Assembly: GCF_001550065.1 (NCBI RefSeq)
Contig: NZ_LRUB01000012.1
Location: 151,203 to 215,202, forward strand
Reading direction: 5' to 3'
Origin: Kordiimonas lipolytica
Lineage (GTDB): Bacteria > Pseudomonadota > Alphaproteobacteria > Sphingomonadales > Kordiimonadaceae
DNA: 64,000 bases
In this document: positions 34,842 to 43,754 of the stretch, piece by piece
How the letters are laid out: every line of letters starts with the position of its first letter
How positions within the stretch are numbered: the stretch's first letter is position 1
Notes under the pieces: model-generated
Seen by the model: only the letters and a program-made list of their open reading frames with translations
Told to the model about the DNA's origin: nothing
Databases searched by the model: none
Program-made: the position numbers and the translations under genes

Positions 34842-36857
34842 TTAAAGCGCCTTGAAACGAATGGCGATGCCGCCACCTGCCGCCATCGGCAGTTTCAGGC
34901 TGTCAGCCGCCGTGACGCGCTTCTTCTCGATCACCATGGCGTATGGGTTGGTATCCCAGTCTGCGTCATCACCATCGCGGTAAATCTGCGCCTCATAGGC
35001 CCGGTCCGCATCAAGGAAGTCGAGCGAAACATCCAGCGTGCGCGCGTCCTCATTGGTGACGCTGCCAAGGAACCAATCATCCCCGCCGCGCTGTTTGCGG
35101 GCAAAGGTAGCATGCTTGCCAATGTCACCCGTGAGCGCCTTGCTCTCTGACCAGTCCGTTGGCACGTCGCGGATAAACTGGAAGGCATCCATGCGCGCTT
35201 CATAGTTTTCAGGCAGGTCAGCTGCCATCTGGATCGGGCTGTAGATCACCACATAAAGCGCCAACTGTTTGGCAAGCGTGGTCTGCACCCGGTTGTCCGG
35301 CTGTTCTTTTTCATAGTGCAGGTCGAAAATACCAGGCGTGAAATCCATCGGGCCGGACAGCATGCGCGTGAACGGAATAACAGCCGTGTGTGAAGGCGGG
35401 TTCGGCGGGCTGCCCCAGGCGTTATACTCCATGCCGCGCGCACCTTCGCGCGAAATCCAGTTCGGATAGGTGCGGCGAAGGCCTGTGTCCTTGATCGGTT
35501 CATGCGAGTTGATGGAAATCTTGCGCTTGGCGGCTTCCACCAGAACCTTTTCATGATGGCGCGACATCCACTGGCCGTCATGCCATTCATAGAAGACCTT
35601 GCCGCCTTCTTCGCGGGCAATTTCACCCGCATCGGCCACATAACCGGTTTTCACCTGGCGAACGCCCATCTTTTCGTAAAGATCGAACGCCTCTTCCAAC
35701 TGGTTTTCATAGTTGGTAACACCGCCGGAGGTTTCGTGGTGGCCGATGATGCGAACGCCGCGTTCCTTGGCGTAGGCCGCAAGTTTCGGAAAATCGAAAT
35801 CCGGATAGGCTTCGGTGAAATTCATCAGGTTCCAGTTATTGAACCAGTCACCGTCCCAGCCGATGTTCCAGCCTTCAACCAGCACGCCCTTGAAGCCGTA
35901 TTTCGACGCGAAATCGAGATACTTCATTGTCTCTTCGGTGGTTGCGCCATGCTTGGGGCCAGAGCCCCAGGTGTTGATCGCCAGGTGCATGCCCCACCAG
36001 ATGCCGACATACTTGCCGGGCTCCACCCATGACACATCACCAAGCTTGTTGGGTTCATTAAGGTTCAGGATCAGGTTCGAATCCAGAAGGCCGGTTGCAG
36101 CTTCTGTGATCTGCAGCGTCCGCCAGGGCGTTTTAAATGCGCCGCTTAGCTTCACTTTGGCGCCGTCCGCCCAAGGGGAAAGGTCCGCCTTGAAAGTCTG
36201 GCCTTCGGTGCGCAACAGCGACATGCCGGAATAATCAACCAGCGCTGCTTCATGCAGGCTGACATGCAGGCCTGATTCTGTGCGGAACGTCATCGGCGTA
36301 TGCGCGATGGTTACCTCAGAAAGCGGGGTTTCATTGTAGATATATTCATACCGGTTGAACTCGCGGGACGGTATCCACCACGCAGTCGCCGCTTCGGCCA
36401 CTGAAATTTCAGTCAGCTCGTCCATGATCTCGGCCTTGCCGAAATCGCCTTCATAGCGAAAGCCGACGCCGTCGTCATAGAGGCGGAACACCACGGTGGC
36501 GCTGCGGCCATTCCCTGCCGCTTCGGCGACCGTGGCCCGCATTTCATTAAAATGGTTGCGAATGAACTGACGCTCACCCCATGGCTGCTCCCATGTTTCA
36601 TCCGAACTGCTGGCGGTGACGCTCTTGATCTCCAGATCATCTGCAAACGGCGCCTGGGTGCGGAACTTGAAACCAAGCCTGGACGGCGCGATGACGGGCT
36701 GGCCGTCACGTTCGATGCTGTAGAAAGCGCCCTCGGGGCCTGCCTCCAGAAGAACGGTCAGCTTGCCGTCCGGGGATGAAACGCTTGCAGGACTTGCACT
36801 GACGGCGAATGCCACACCCAGCACAAGAATCAAGAGCGCAGAAAATTTACGATGCAT
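34842..36857 (-). CDS. Alpha-glucosidase, GH97 family, exported
   Basis: A 671-residue enzyme from ATG 36857 (GAGGGG upstream); a signal peptide (LILVLGVAFAVSASPASVSS) follows. The N-terminal beta-sandwich (SPDGKLTVLLEAGPEGAFYSIERDG) leads into a barrel with VEGWNIGWDGDWFNNWN, and the acids in IIGHHETSGGVTNYE and SINSHEPIKDTGLRRTYPNW, which correspond to the base and acid glutamates of inverting GH97 (SusB-like). The aspartate of retaining members appears absent (VKTGYVADAG). It would release glucose from maltodextrins in the periplasm. A LacI-type operator lies 184 bases upstream. Confidence 0.93.
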   Translation of the reverse strand: MHRKFSALLILVLGVAFAVSASPASVSSPDGKLTVLLEAGPEGAFYSIERDGQPVIAPSRLGFKFRTQAPFADDLEIKSVTASSSDETWEQPWGERQFIRNHFNEMRATVAEAAGNGRSATVVFRLYDDGVGFRYEGDFGKAEIMDELTEISVAEAATAWWIPSREFNRYEYIYNETPLSEVTIAHTPMTFRTESGLHVSLHEAALVDYSGMSLLRTEGQTFKADLSPWADGAKVKLSGAFKTPWRTLQITEAATGLLDSNLILNLNEPNKLGDVSWVEPGKYVGIWWGMHLAINTWGSGPKHGATTEETMKYLDFASKYGFKGVLVEGWNIGWDGDWFNNWNLMNFTEAYPDFDFPKLAAYAKERGVRIIGHHETSGGVTNYENQLEEAFDLYEKMGVRQVKTGYVADAGEIAREEGGKVFYEWHDGQWMSRHHEKVLVEAAKRKISINSHEPIKDTGLRRTYPNWISREGARGMEYNAWGSPPNPPSHTAVIPFTRMLSGPMDFTPGIFDLHYEKEQPDNRVQTTLAKQLALYVVIYSPIQMAADLPENYEARMDAFQFIRDVPTDWSESKALTGDIGKHATFARKQRGGDDWFLGSVTNEDARTLDVSLDFLDADRAYEAQIYRDGDDADWDTNPYAMVIEKKRVTAADSLKLPMAAGGGIAIRFKAL

Positions 36858-37039
36858 GAAAATGCCCCTCACTGTTAACCGGATATGGGCGCGACCATAG
36901 GGCCGCGACGTCCGGTGTACCTTCCCAATATAACAGCTGTGCTTCGCCCAGGGGCATGGGTCATTTTGATTATTGAAAGCACATATATTTTCCAGCCTGA
37001 CTTTTATCATGACTGTCATGCATGAGTCCTATAGATGAA

Positions 37040-37053
37040 AGACAGCGCTGTCA
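37040..37053. promoter_or_regulatory. LacI-type operator between GH97 gene and a divergent gene
   Basis: AGACAGCGCTGTCA has the perfect core GACAGCGCTGTC. It is 184 bases from the GH97 start and 79 bases from the divergent unknown gene at 37132, so either could be the target; the glucan theme favours GH97. Confidence 0.65.
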
Positions 37054-37131
37054 ATATATCTGCGAAGGCCCTATTGCGTCCCTCGAAGCTTGCCAGCATA
37101 CTGCGGAAAACGAAAGACAGAGGGGACAACC

Positions 37132-37695
37132 ATGACCAAACGCCTACCGGAAGTGCTGGAAGAAATGCGCCAGGCGCTTCTGGGCCGCAAACCCGGCCAC
37201 AGCTGGGCTACAAGCGCAAGCGACGTCTATAGCGCGACACTTGGTGGCCTCAAGAATTTCAGTGGCGACACGCTTGGCAAAACTGCGCAGAATTTCAACG
37301 AAGCCATGCCCTATATCGAGCGCGCGGGCTATGACGTGACGGAAATTGAGGTCGGCCTGGGGCTTGACCCCAAGATCGTGCCGCACCTGCACCTTCGGGA
37401 ACTGATCAGCGACGAAGAAAAGGCAGCCCTGCTAGAAGAAACCAAAGACAAGAAACTGATCAATACGATCCTGAGCTCCCTGTTCCGGGCCAGTGCCGCC
37501 AGGAGCAAATTGAATTTCAAACGCTTCCATTTCACCAGTATTGAGCTGGAACTGAGCATCCTGCCGACGGTTGTTCTGAAGTTCAGCCCGAATGAGGAAA
37601 CCGCAAAAGTAAAGCCCGAAGACCTTTTGGAGCATATCGAGAGCCAGGCGGAGAATCAGGCAGAAAACCGGACAGAAAACAAGCCAGGGGAATAG
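37132..37695 (+). CDS. Hypothetical protein
   Basis: A 187-residue protein from ATG 37132 (AGAGGGG five bases upstream). The middle (SDVYSATLGGLKNFSGDTLGKTAQNFNEAMPYIERAGYDVTEIEVGLGLDPKIVPHL) looks folded and conserved. The tail is a repeated acidic stretch: ESQAENQAENRTENKPGE. No signal peptide or membrane helix. A LacI-type operator lies upstream. No family recognised. Confidence 0.65.
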   Translation: MTKRLPEVLEEMRQALLGRKPGHSWATSASDVYSATLGGLKNFSGDTLGKTAQNFNEAMPYIERAGYDVTEIEVGLGLDPKIVPHLHLRELISDEEKAALLEETKDKKLINTILSSLFRASAARSKLNFKRFHFTSIELELSILPTVVLKFSPNEETAKVKPEDLLEHIESQAENQAENRTENKPGE

Positions 37696-37813
37696 CAACT
37701 ATTGCTTGAACGGGATGTCCCGTGCCAAAGTGTCACATTGATTTGAGGCTGTATTTTCAGGATATGGTCGTTTGCCGCATCTGGAACATGCGTTAGGGAT
37801 AACAGAGGATATC

Positions 37814-38560
37814 ATGGCCCAAACAGCCACTGCATACCGGGACGAAGCGCCGATTGCCGCGCTTCTTGAAGGTCAGCCGCTTTTCCGCGGCATGTCCCCA
37901 GAATTGCGCGCGACATTCGCGCAAGCCGCGCAACTGCAATCCCTGAACAAAGGCAGCGTTCTGTTTCTGCAGGACGACGAGGCCGAGTGGTTCTATCTGA
38001 TCATATCCGGCTGGGTGAAGCTTTTCACCGAAACCATGGACGGCGATGAAGCCGTTATTGATATGGTTTCAAATGGCCACCTGATTGGAGATTCGGCGAT
38101 CCTGGAAGACAGCATCCACAGCTTCGGTGCGGCCGCCGTGGAACCTGTGAAGGCCCTGCGTCTGCCAAGCAGCCTCTTGAAACAAGCCATCACCGATGAC
38201 CACAAGACAGCCCTAGCCATGCTTGGCGCTCTGTCGCGCCACCGCAAGCGCCAGTCGCGGGAAATTGAAAGCCTGACCCTTCAGAATGCGTCCCAGCGGA
38301 TTGGCTGCTTCCTGTTGCGCCTGTGCGACCCAAACGGCCAAATGCCGCTTGAGCTGACACTGCCTTACGACAAGTCACTGATCGCGGCGCGCCTGGGCAT
38401 GAAATCAGAGACTTTCTCGCGTGCACTCAACAAGCTGCGCAAGGAGACCACCCTGTCGATCAAGGGATCGATGGTGACAGTGTCTGATCTTGATGAATTG
38501 TCCGTATATGTTTGCAGCGCTTGCTCCAACGAGTTTCCGTGCAAGGACCTGCACGGCTAA
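37814..38560 (+). CDS. Crp/Fnr family regulator with C-terminal cysteine cluster
   Basis: A 248-residue protein from ATG 37814 (GAGG upstream). It has a cyclic-nucleotide-binding-like domain (about 20-145), a long dimer helix and a winged helix. The recognition helix reads SETFSRALNKLR, with the E-x-x-S-R arrangement of FNR, predicting TTGAT-type half-sites. The N-terminus has no cysteine cluster; instead VCSACSNEFPCKD ends the protein (C-x2-C-x5-C), which could bind an Fe-S cluster or zinc. Matching boxes precede hemN, ompW and the cco cluster nearby, so this is the likely oxygen or redox regulator of that block. Confidence 0.88.
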   Translation: MAQTATAYRDEAPIAALLEGQPLFRGMSPELRATFAQAAQLQSLNKGSVLFLQDDEAEWFYLIISGWVKLFTETMDGDEAVIDMVSNGHLIGDSAILEDSIHSFGAAAVEPVKALRLPSSLLKQAITDDHKTALAMLGALSRHRKRQSREIESLTLQNASQRIGCFLLRLCDPNGQMPLELTLPYDKSLIAARLGMKSETFSRALNKLRKETTLSIKGSMVTVSDLDELSVYVCSACSNEFPCKDLHG

Positions 38561-38608
38561 CGCCTGCTTTTGACCGAAGCAGTTTCAGTCAATCCCTTTT
38601 CAGCCAGG

Positions 38609-38971
38609 TCATTTCCGGATAGTCAGCCAGTCCCAGTCGATCAGCGACGGGTTATCGATATATTTGTCGGGGTGTGCGACCACATCCTCCAGATAGCTCG
38701 CGCTCAAGCGCATGACCGGTGGGTCTTCGGCGACTTTTCCGGTCGGCTCGCTATTGATCTTGCAGGCCTCAAGGGTCACGCACTTATGTGCCTTGGGGGC
38801 GTCGTCAACAACGGCAAGTTCAACAGTCCGCCCTGACAAAGCCTGCTCCCCGGCCTGCCATATCTGGCTATAGGGGAACCGGTCCCGGTTCTTTTGCATC
38901 GCCTGATTGCAAATCTCCAGATACTGCTCAAGCAGCCCATCGTAGGCACCGGAATTTCCATTTTTCGACAC
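38609..38971 (-). CDS. Hypothetical protein, divergent from hemN
   Basis: A 120-residue protein starting at GTG 38971, chosen because TGGAGGG lies six bases upstream. GAYDGLLEQYLEICNQAMQKNRDRFPYSQIWQAGEQALSGRTVELAVVDD looks helical; SASYLEDVVAHPDKYIDNPSLIDWDWL ends it. Two cysteines are spaced in KCVTLEACK. It shares the FNR-box intergenic region with hemN, so low-oxygen control is possible. No family recognised. Confidence 0.65.
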   Translation of the reverse strand: MSKNGNSGAYDGLLEQYLEICNQAMQKNRDRFPYSQIWQAGEQALSGRTVELAVVDDAPKAHKCVTLEACKINSEPTGKVAEDPPVMRLSASYLEDVVAHPDKYIDNPSLIDWDWLTIRK

Positions 38972-39028
38972 AGGGACCCTCCAACTGTCACTTCTGGGCC
39001 AAATAATCATAAAAAATCGGGCATGTAG

Positions 39029-39042
39029 TTGATTTTCGTCAA
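39029..39042. promoter_or_regulatory. FNR-type box between hemN and divergent gene
   Basis: TTGATTTTCGTCAA fits TTGAT-N4-ATCAA with one mismatch. It is 60 bases before the hemN ATG and 58 bases before the divergent start, a usual activator position. Confidence 0.7.
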
Positions 39043-39102
39043 ATGACGAAAGCGCCCTGAACGCTATAGCTTTTCTTGGACAAAAGACTGGAGAAGCCCA
39101 CA

Positions 39103-40467
39103 ATGCATGATCGTGAGACCTTGCAGCAATCACTGCTGAAACGAAACAAGCAGGTACCGCGTTACACAAGCTACCCCACAGCCCCGCACTTTTCAGAGGC
39201 GGTGAATGGGGAAAGCGTGGCAGCATGGCTTCAGGAACTCGATGACAGCTGCGACCTGTCGCTCTATTTCCATGTGCCCTTCTGCCGCAAGATGTGCTGG
39301 TACTGCGGCTGCAATACCAAGGCCACGAAACGCTATTCTCCGGTCGACCAGTATTTAGAGTATCTCCTGAAGGAAATCGACCTCGCCGCCGACAAGCTTT
39401 CGGGCGGCCAGACAGTGAAGCATATCCATTTTGGCGGCGGGTCACCCTCCATGCTGAAACCGATGGATTTCGAGCGGTTGATGGCTGCCGTGCGGTCACG
39501 CTTTTCCGTTGCGAAAGACGCTGAGATTGCCATCGAACTGGACCCACGGGAGGTCAGCGAAGCCAAGGTGGCGGCCTATGCCATGGCGGGTGTCACGCGC
39601 GCCAGCCTCGGCGTACAGGACTTCCATGAGGACGTGCAGGTAGCAATCAACCGGCGCCAGCCTTTCCATGTCATCTATGATGCGGTCAACCTTCTCAAGG
39701 CCTACGGCATCAAAAGCATCAATATGGATCTGCTCTATGGCCTGCCGCACCAGACGGCAGAGTATCTGCGGGAAAATGTTGATTTCGCTTCTGCGCTTGG
39801 GGCGGACCGCATCTCGCTCTTTGGCTATGCCCATGTGCCCTGGATGAAAAAGCATATGCGGCTGATTGAAGAAAGTGCCCTGCCCGACGGCCCTGCGCGC
39901 CTGAAGCAATTTGGTGTCGCCAAGCATCATCTGGAGCGGCGCGGCTATGTGGCTGTTGGCCTCGACCATTTCGTGCTGCCACGCGACCCCATGGCCAAGG
40001 CGCTTGAAGCCGGAACACTCAAACGCAACTTCCAGGGCTATACCACAGATGCCGCCAGTGCACTCATTGGCTTTGGGGCCTCGGCGATCAGTTCCCTGCC
40101 CCAAGGCTATGCTCAGAACACACCTGCAACACGCAGCTATTTTGAGGCGCTGGACGCAGGCCGGCTTCCGTCCGCAAAGGGCAAGGCGCTTTCTGGCGAC
40201 GATAAGATCAGGCGCAGCATCATCGAGCACCTGATGTGTTATTTCGAGCTGGACCTGATCCGCTTCTGTAAAGAGCACGATTTGGATATCGGCCAGTTCG
40301 ATGAAGCCATCGAACAGCTTCAGGGCCTTAAGATGGAAGGCCTCGTTACCTTGAGCGAAGGCATGATCCGTATCCCGCGCGAGGCACAACAGGCCGTGCG
40401 GCTGGTTTGTGCCGCCTTCGACACCTATCTGACCATCAGCCCAGCGAGACACGCGCAGGTCGCTTAA
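39103..40467 (+). CDS. hemN: Oxygen-independent coproporphyrinogen III dehydrogenase
   Basis: A 454-residue radical SAM enzyme. The cluster motif is C-x3-C-x2-C in FCRKMCWYCGC, with the fourth HemN cysteine following as in the family. RYTSYPTAPHF at the N-terminus, HFGGGSPSML, ELDPREV, GVQDFHEDVQVAINR and MDLLYGLPHQT match HemN closely, and the C-terminal HemN domain is complete. It oxidatively decarboxylates coproporphyrinogen III to protoporphyrinogen IX without oxygen. ATG 39103 is preferred over an earlier in-frame TTG at 39076, since GGAG lies upstream. The FNR box and nearby cbb3 operon fit microaerobic haem supply. Confidence 0.95.
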   Translation: MHDRETLQQSLLKRNKQVPRYTSYPTAPHFSEAVNGESVAAWLQELDDSCDLSLYFHVPFCRKMCWYCGCNTKATKRYSPVDQYLEYLLKEIDLAADKLSGGQTVKHIHFGGGSPSMLKPMDFERLMAAVRSRFSVAKDAEIAIELDPREVSEAKVAAYAMAGVTRASLGVQDFHEDVQVAINRRQPFHVIYDAVNLLKAYGIKSINMDLLYGLPHQTAEYLRENVDFASALGADRISLFGYAHVPWMKKHMRLIEESALPDGPARLKQFGVAKHHLERRGYVAVGLDHFVLPRDPMAKALEAGTLKRNFQGYTTDAASALIGFGASAISSLPQGYAQNTPATRSYFEALDAGRLPSAKGKALSGDDKIRRSIIEHLMCYFELDLIRFCKEHDLDIGQFDEAIEQLQGLKMEGLVTLSEGMIRIPREAQQAVRLVCAAFDTYLTISPARHAQVA

Positions 40468-40490
40468 GTTTCCTCACCTGCGCATAAAAC

Positions 40491-40524
40491 TCAGCCGCCC
40501 CATCTCTGGAGCGGCTGATTTTTT
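40491..40524 (+). terminator. Intrinsic terminator of hemN
   Basis: TCAGCCGC and GCGGCTGA form a perfect 8-bp stem around a 12-base loop, followed by T6, starting 23 bases after the hemN stop. It may also serve the convergent ompW. Confidence 0.85.
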
Positions 40525-40545
40525 GTCTGGTTAGTTGTGGCTGTC

Positions 40546-41199
40546 TTAGAAGCGACGGCCAAAGCCGATACCGAATACCCATGGGTCCAGATCAACGTCT
40601 GCTGTTACCGCCCCGCCGTTGATGCTGACGTCTGTGTTGAGCCAAAGCTTCTTCACGTCCAGGTTAAAGAACCAGTCGTCGTTGACATCAATGTCGACAC
40701 CTGCCTGAGCGGCCAGGCCAAAGCCATTGTCATAGTTGATGCTGGTCAGGTCACCTGGGTCGCTGCTGTAGAAGAAGGTGTAGTTCACACCCGCACCCAG
40801 ATAAGGGCGTACGGAGTTTTCCGCATTGAAGTGATACTGCATCAACAGGGTTGGCGGCAGTGCCCACGTATGGCCCAGATCAAGATCACCAAGATCTGTA
40901 CCTGTGGCGGTTACATTGTGCTTGCTTGTCGCCAGAATCAGTTCCGTGGACCAGTTTTCCGTCCAGAAATAGCTGATATCCAGCTCTGGCACCAGCGAGC
41001 TATCCACATTGGCTTGGCCGCCAATAGACGTGGTGCTGCTTTCGTCAGGCGCTACATCAATCAGACGCACCCGAATTTGCCACGGGTTTTTCACGTCGTC
41101 TGCCATGGCTGCGCCAGCTCCAAGCTGGAGGGCTGCGGCGCAGGTCAATACTTTCACAAAATTCGAGATACGCATGTCTTTTTCCTCGTGTGTTTCCAT
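40546..41199 (-). CDS. ompW: OmpW family outer membrane protein
   Basis: A 217-residue beta-barrel with a signal peptide (TCAAALQLGAGAAMA) cleaved near residue 33. The mature start NPWQIRVRLIDVAPDESS, then LVPELDISYFWTENWSTELILATSKHN, LPPTLLMQYHFN and the C-terminal GVDIDVNDDWFFNLDVKKLWLNTDV ending in GFGRRF with terminal phenylalanine are all OmpW hallmarks. It forms an eight-stranded barrel for small hydrophobic solutes. OmpW is FNR-controlled in enterobacteria; here an FNR-type box lies 36 bases upstream. Confidence 0.93.
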   Translation of the reverse strand: METHEEKDMRISNFVKVLTCAAALQLGAGAAMADDVKNPWQIRVRLIDVAPDESSTTSIGGQANVDSSLVPELDISYFWTENWSTELILATSKHNVTATGTDLGDLDLGHTWALPPTLLMQYHFNAENSVRPYLGAGVNYTFFYSSDPGDLTSINYDNGFGLAAQAGVDIDVNDDWFFNLDVKKLWLNTDVSINGGAVTADVDLDPWVFGIGFGRRF

Positions 41200-41234
41200 C
41201 GGGAAATTGATAGGAAATCGTGCGGCTTCTGCCC

Positions 41235-41248
41235 TTGATAAAAGTCAA
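41235..41248. promoter_or_regulatory. FNR-type box upstream of ompW
   Basis: TTGATAAAAGTCAA fits TTGAT-N4-ATCAA with one mismatch, 36 bases before the ompW ATG. Confidence 0.7.
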
Positions 41249-41276
41249 GTTTTTACTTTTAAATCAAACCGATACG

Positions 41277-41450
41277 CTACTTTGGGTGCGACATTTCGTC
41301 CGCTTCGTCCTCGTCATCATCGAGGAGGATCCGGTGCGCTGCGCCTTCCAGGTCATCATACTGATTGTTCCTGAGGCTCCACAGGAAGCCGGCAAGACCG
41401 GCAAGGCCCAGTGTGAGGGCAATAGGGATCAGATAAAGCAGTATATCCAT
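41277..41450 (-). CDS. ccoS: cbb3 oxidase maturation protein CcoS
   Basis: A 57-residue single-span protein: MDILLYLIPIALTLGLAGL begins the helix, then SLRNNQYDDLEGAAHRIL, the conserved CcoS segment after the membrane, and an acidic tail DDDEDEADE. The start codon follows the ccoI stop immediately. CcoS is needed for cofactor insertion into CcoN. It is the last gene of the cluster. Confidence 0.92.
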   Translation of the reverse strand: MDILLYLIPIALTLGLAGLAGFLWSLRNNQYDDLEGAAHRILLDDDEDEADEMSHPK

Positions 41451-43754
41451 TTAGCCATCCTTGCGCAAATTGAGCCGGAAAGCATTCAAAATCACAACAA
41501 GCGACGAACCCGACATGGCCACCGCCGCCACCAGTGGCGTCACGAAGCCAAGCACGGCAGCCGGAATGGCGATAACATTATAGATAGCGGCCAGGGCGAA
41601 ATTTTCCTTCACCAGCCGCGTGGAAAAAACAGCATGATCATAGGCCGTCAGCACAGGCCTGAGCCGGTCACCCTGAAAGACAATATCGGCGGTATTCTGT
41701 GTGATGTCGATCGCACTGGAAGGCGACATGGACACAGCCGCCGCAGACAAGGCCGGGGCGTCATTCAGCCCGTCGCCGACCATCAGCACGGTGCGGCCGC
41801 TGTTCTTCAGGTCCGCCAGATAATCGCATTTACCTGCCGGCCTCACACCCGCTTTCACCTTATCAATGCCAACAGCCGCGCCTACTTCTTGCGCCACTTC
41901 CGGCCGGTCGCCGGACAACAGATGCACATCAAGCCCGCGCGCCTTGAGCGCCGCGACCGTCTCACCCGCATCAGTCCGCAATTGATCGGCGAACTGGAAA
42001 CGGGCCTTGGGCACACCGTCCACCGCCAGCCATAGCTCAAGCACGGCATCGCCTTCACCGGATGTCCCGCCACACCACGCTCGACTACCAAGCCTGACCT
42101 CAGTGCCGGCCACCTGCGCCTCCATGCCGTGACCCGCCACTTCCTGAGGGTGGACCTCTGTGACATCGCCGTCATAGGCATCTCTAAGGGCCCGTGCGAG
42201 CGGATGCTTGCTGTGAGCCGCAAGAGACGCGGCAAGCGCGAAATCCCCGGCCGAGGCATCATGATCCTTCAGTTCCGGGTGCCCGACGGTCAGGGTGCCC
42301 GTCTTGTCAAACACCACCGTATCGATGCCTGTCAGCTTTTCGAGCGCGTCACCGGATTTCAACAGCACACCGGCCCGCATCAGCTTGCCGCTGGCCAGCA
42401 CCTGCACCACAGGGACAGCAAGCCCAAGCGCACAAGGGCACGTGATGATCAGGACCGTCACTGCGTGCAGAAGCGATTCCTGCCACGGGGCAGACATGAG
42501 AAGCCACCAACCAATGAAGGTCAGCGCGCCCATGGCGTGCACAACGGGGGTATATAGCCGCGCCGCCTTGTCCGCCAGCCGGACATATTTCGCCCGGCCC
42601 TGCTCTGATGTTTCCATCAGCTTGACGATCTCGCTCAGGAGGCTTTTTTCGCTGGCTTTGGAAACCCGAACCTGCAGGGGTGCCGACAGGTTCACCGTGC
42701 CGGCGAACACTTCCGACCCCTCGGAAACGACTTCCGGCACAGTCTCGCCGGTAATCAGCGACATATCGACAGCGGAGGCACCGCGTTCGACAACCCCGTC
42801 AGCCGCAATCGATTCGCCAGTCGCCACAAGAACAAGTGTGCCCGGCTTCAATTCCTTGATCGGCACCTGGGTCACCTTGCCGCCTTCCAGCACCGTCGCC
42901 ACACCAAAAAGGCGGGATAAAAGCTTTGATGCCGACTCGCGCGCCTTGCCTTTGGCACGGGCATCCAGATAGCGGCCGATCAGCAGGAAGAAGAGCAACA
43001 TCACGGCGCTGTCGAAATAGACATGCTCACCCTGGCGCAAGGTTTCCGATATGCTCATGACACACGCCAGAATGACGGCGAGCGAAATAGGCACATCCAT
43101 ATTGGTATGTTTTTCCTTCAGAACCGCCCAGGCAGACCGGAAGAAAGGTTGGCCGGAATAGATAACGGTCGGCAGGGCAATCAGGGCAGACACCCAGTGG
43201 AACAGTTCCTTTGTTGCAAGCCCCATGGTCTCTGAACCTGTGGACCACAGGCCGATCGAGATCAGCATCATATTGCCTGCTGCAAAACCCGAAACCGCGA
43301 TGGCGCGCAGAAGCGTACGCTCCTGACTGGCGGCCACGGTATCGTTATCATTGAGGGCATGCAGCTTATAGCCAAGCTTGGTCACAACACTGCCGAGCGT
43401 GTCGCCGCGTTCGCGCGGACCGTCCCATGTTACGGTCAGTCGCTCGGTTGACATATTAACCCGGGCGCCTGTCACGTCCGGTTCAGACGCCAGGGCATTT
43501 TCGATCAAGCGAATGCAGGAGGCACAGTGAATGCCTTCCACGCCCAGTGAAAGCGTATAGCTGCCATCTTCATTATCGTGGGCGAGCAGGGAATATGCGG
43601 CCTGATTATCAAGCGTGCTGGCGGCAGCGTGTGCGGCCTCACACCCCGGGCAACAAAAGTCTGCGCCGCCGCTGGTTTCGGTGCCGCACTGTTTGCATAG
43701 CGTTACTTCGCAACAACTACCCGTTTTGCTTGCTGATACTGCTTCTGTTGCCAT
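41451..43754 (-). CDS. ccoI: Copper-translocating P1B-type ATPase CcoI
   Basis: About 767 residues. The N-terminus has the CcoI-specific cysteine domain CKQCGTETSGGADFCCPGCEAAH, then a heavy-metal domain GIHCASCIRLIENAL. The catalytic core has TGE (SLITGETVPEV), the membrane CPC motif (ITCPCALGLAVPV), the phosphorylation site DKTGTLTVGHPE, HP (KHPLAR) and GDGLNDAPAL. It delivers copper for the cbb3 haem-copper centre. The start overlaps ccoH by 52 bases; a GTG at 43778 would add 8 residues and neither start has a clear ribosome site. Confidence 0.93.
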   Translation of the reverse strand: MATEAVSASKTGSCCEVTLCKQCGTETSGGADFCCPGCEAAHAAASTLDNQAAYSLLAHDNEDGSYTLSLGVEGIHCASCIRLIENALASEPDVTGARVNMSTERLTVTWDGPRERGDTLGSVVTKLGYKLHALNDNDTVAASQERTLLRAIAVSGFAAGNMMLISIGLWSTGSETMGLATKELFHWVSALIALPTVIYSGQPFFRSAWAVLKEKHTNMDVPISLAVILACVMSISETLRQGEHVYFDSAVMLLFFLLIGRYLDARAKGKARESASKLLSRLFGVATVLEGGKVTQVPIKELKPGTLVLVATGESIAADGVVERGASAVDMSLITGETVPEVVSEGSEVFAGTVNLSAPLQVRVSKASEKSLLSEIVKLMETSEQGRAKYVRLADKAARLYTPVVHAMGALTFIGWWLLMSAPWQESLLHAVTVLIITCPCALGLAVPVVQVLASGKLMRAGVLLKSGDALEKLTGIDTVVFDKTGTLTVGHPELKDHDASAGDFALAASLAAHSKHPLARALRDAYDGDVTEVHPQEVAGHGMEAQVAGTEVRLGSRAWCGGTSGEGDAVLELWLAVDGVPKARFQFADQLRTDAGETVAALKARGLDVHLLSGDRPEVAQEVGAAVGIDKVKAGVRPAGKCDYLADLKNSGRTVLMVGDGLNDAPALSAAAVSMSPSSAIDITQNTADIVFQGDRLRPVLTAYDHAVFSTRLVKENFALAAIYNVIAIPAAVLGFVTPLVAAVAMSGSSLVVILNAFRLNLRKDG

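Noticed and set aside
37738..37752. TTGATTTGAGGCTG considered as an FNR box before the Crp/Fnr gene
   Set aside because: Only the left half matches TTGAT; the right half is not GTCAA or ATCAA.
38971..39547. N-terminal extension of the minus-strand gene at 38609 into hemN
   Set aside because: The extension is antisense to hemN; GTG 38971 has a good ribosome site.
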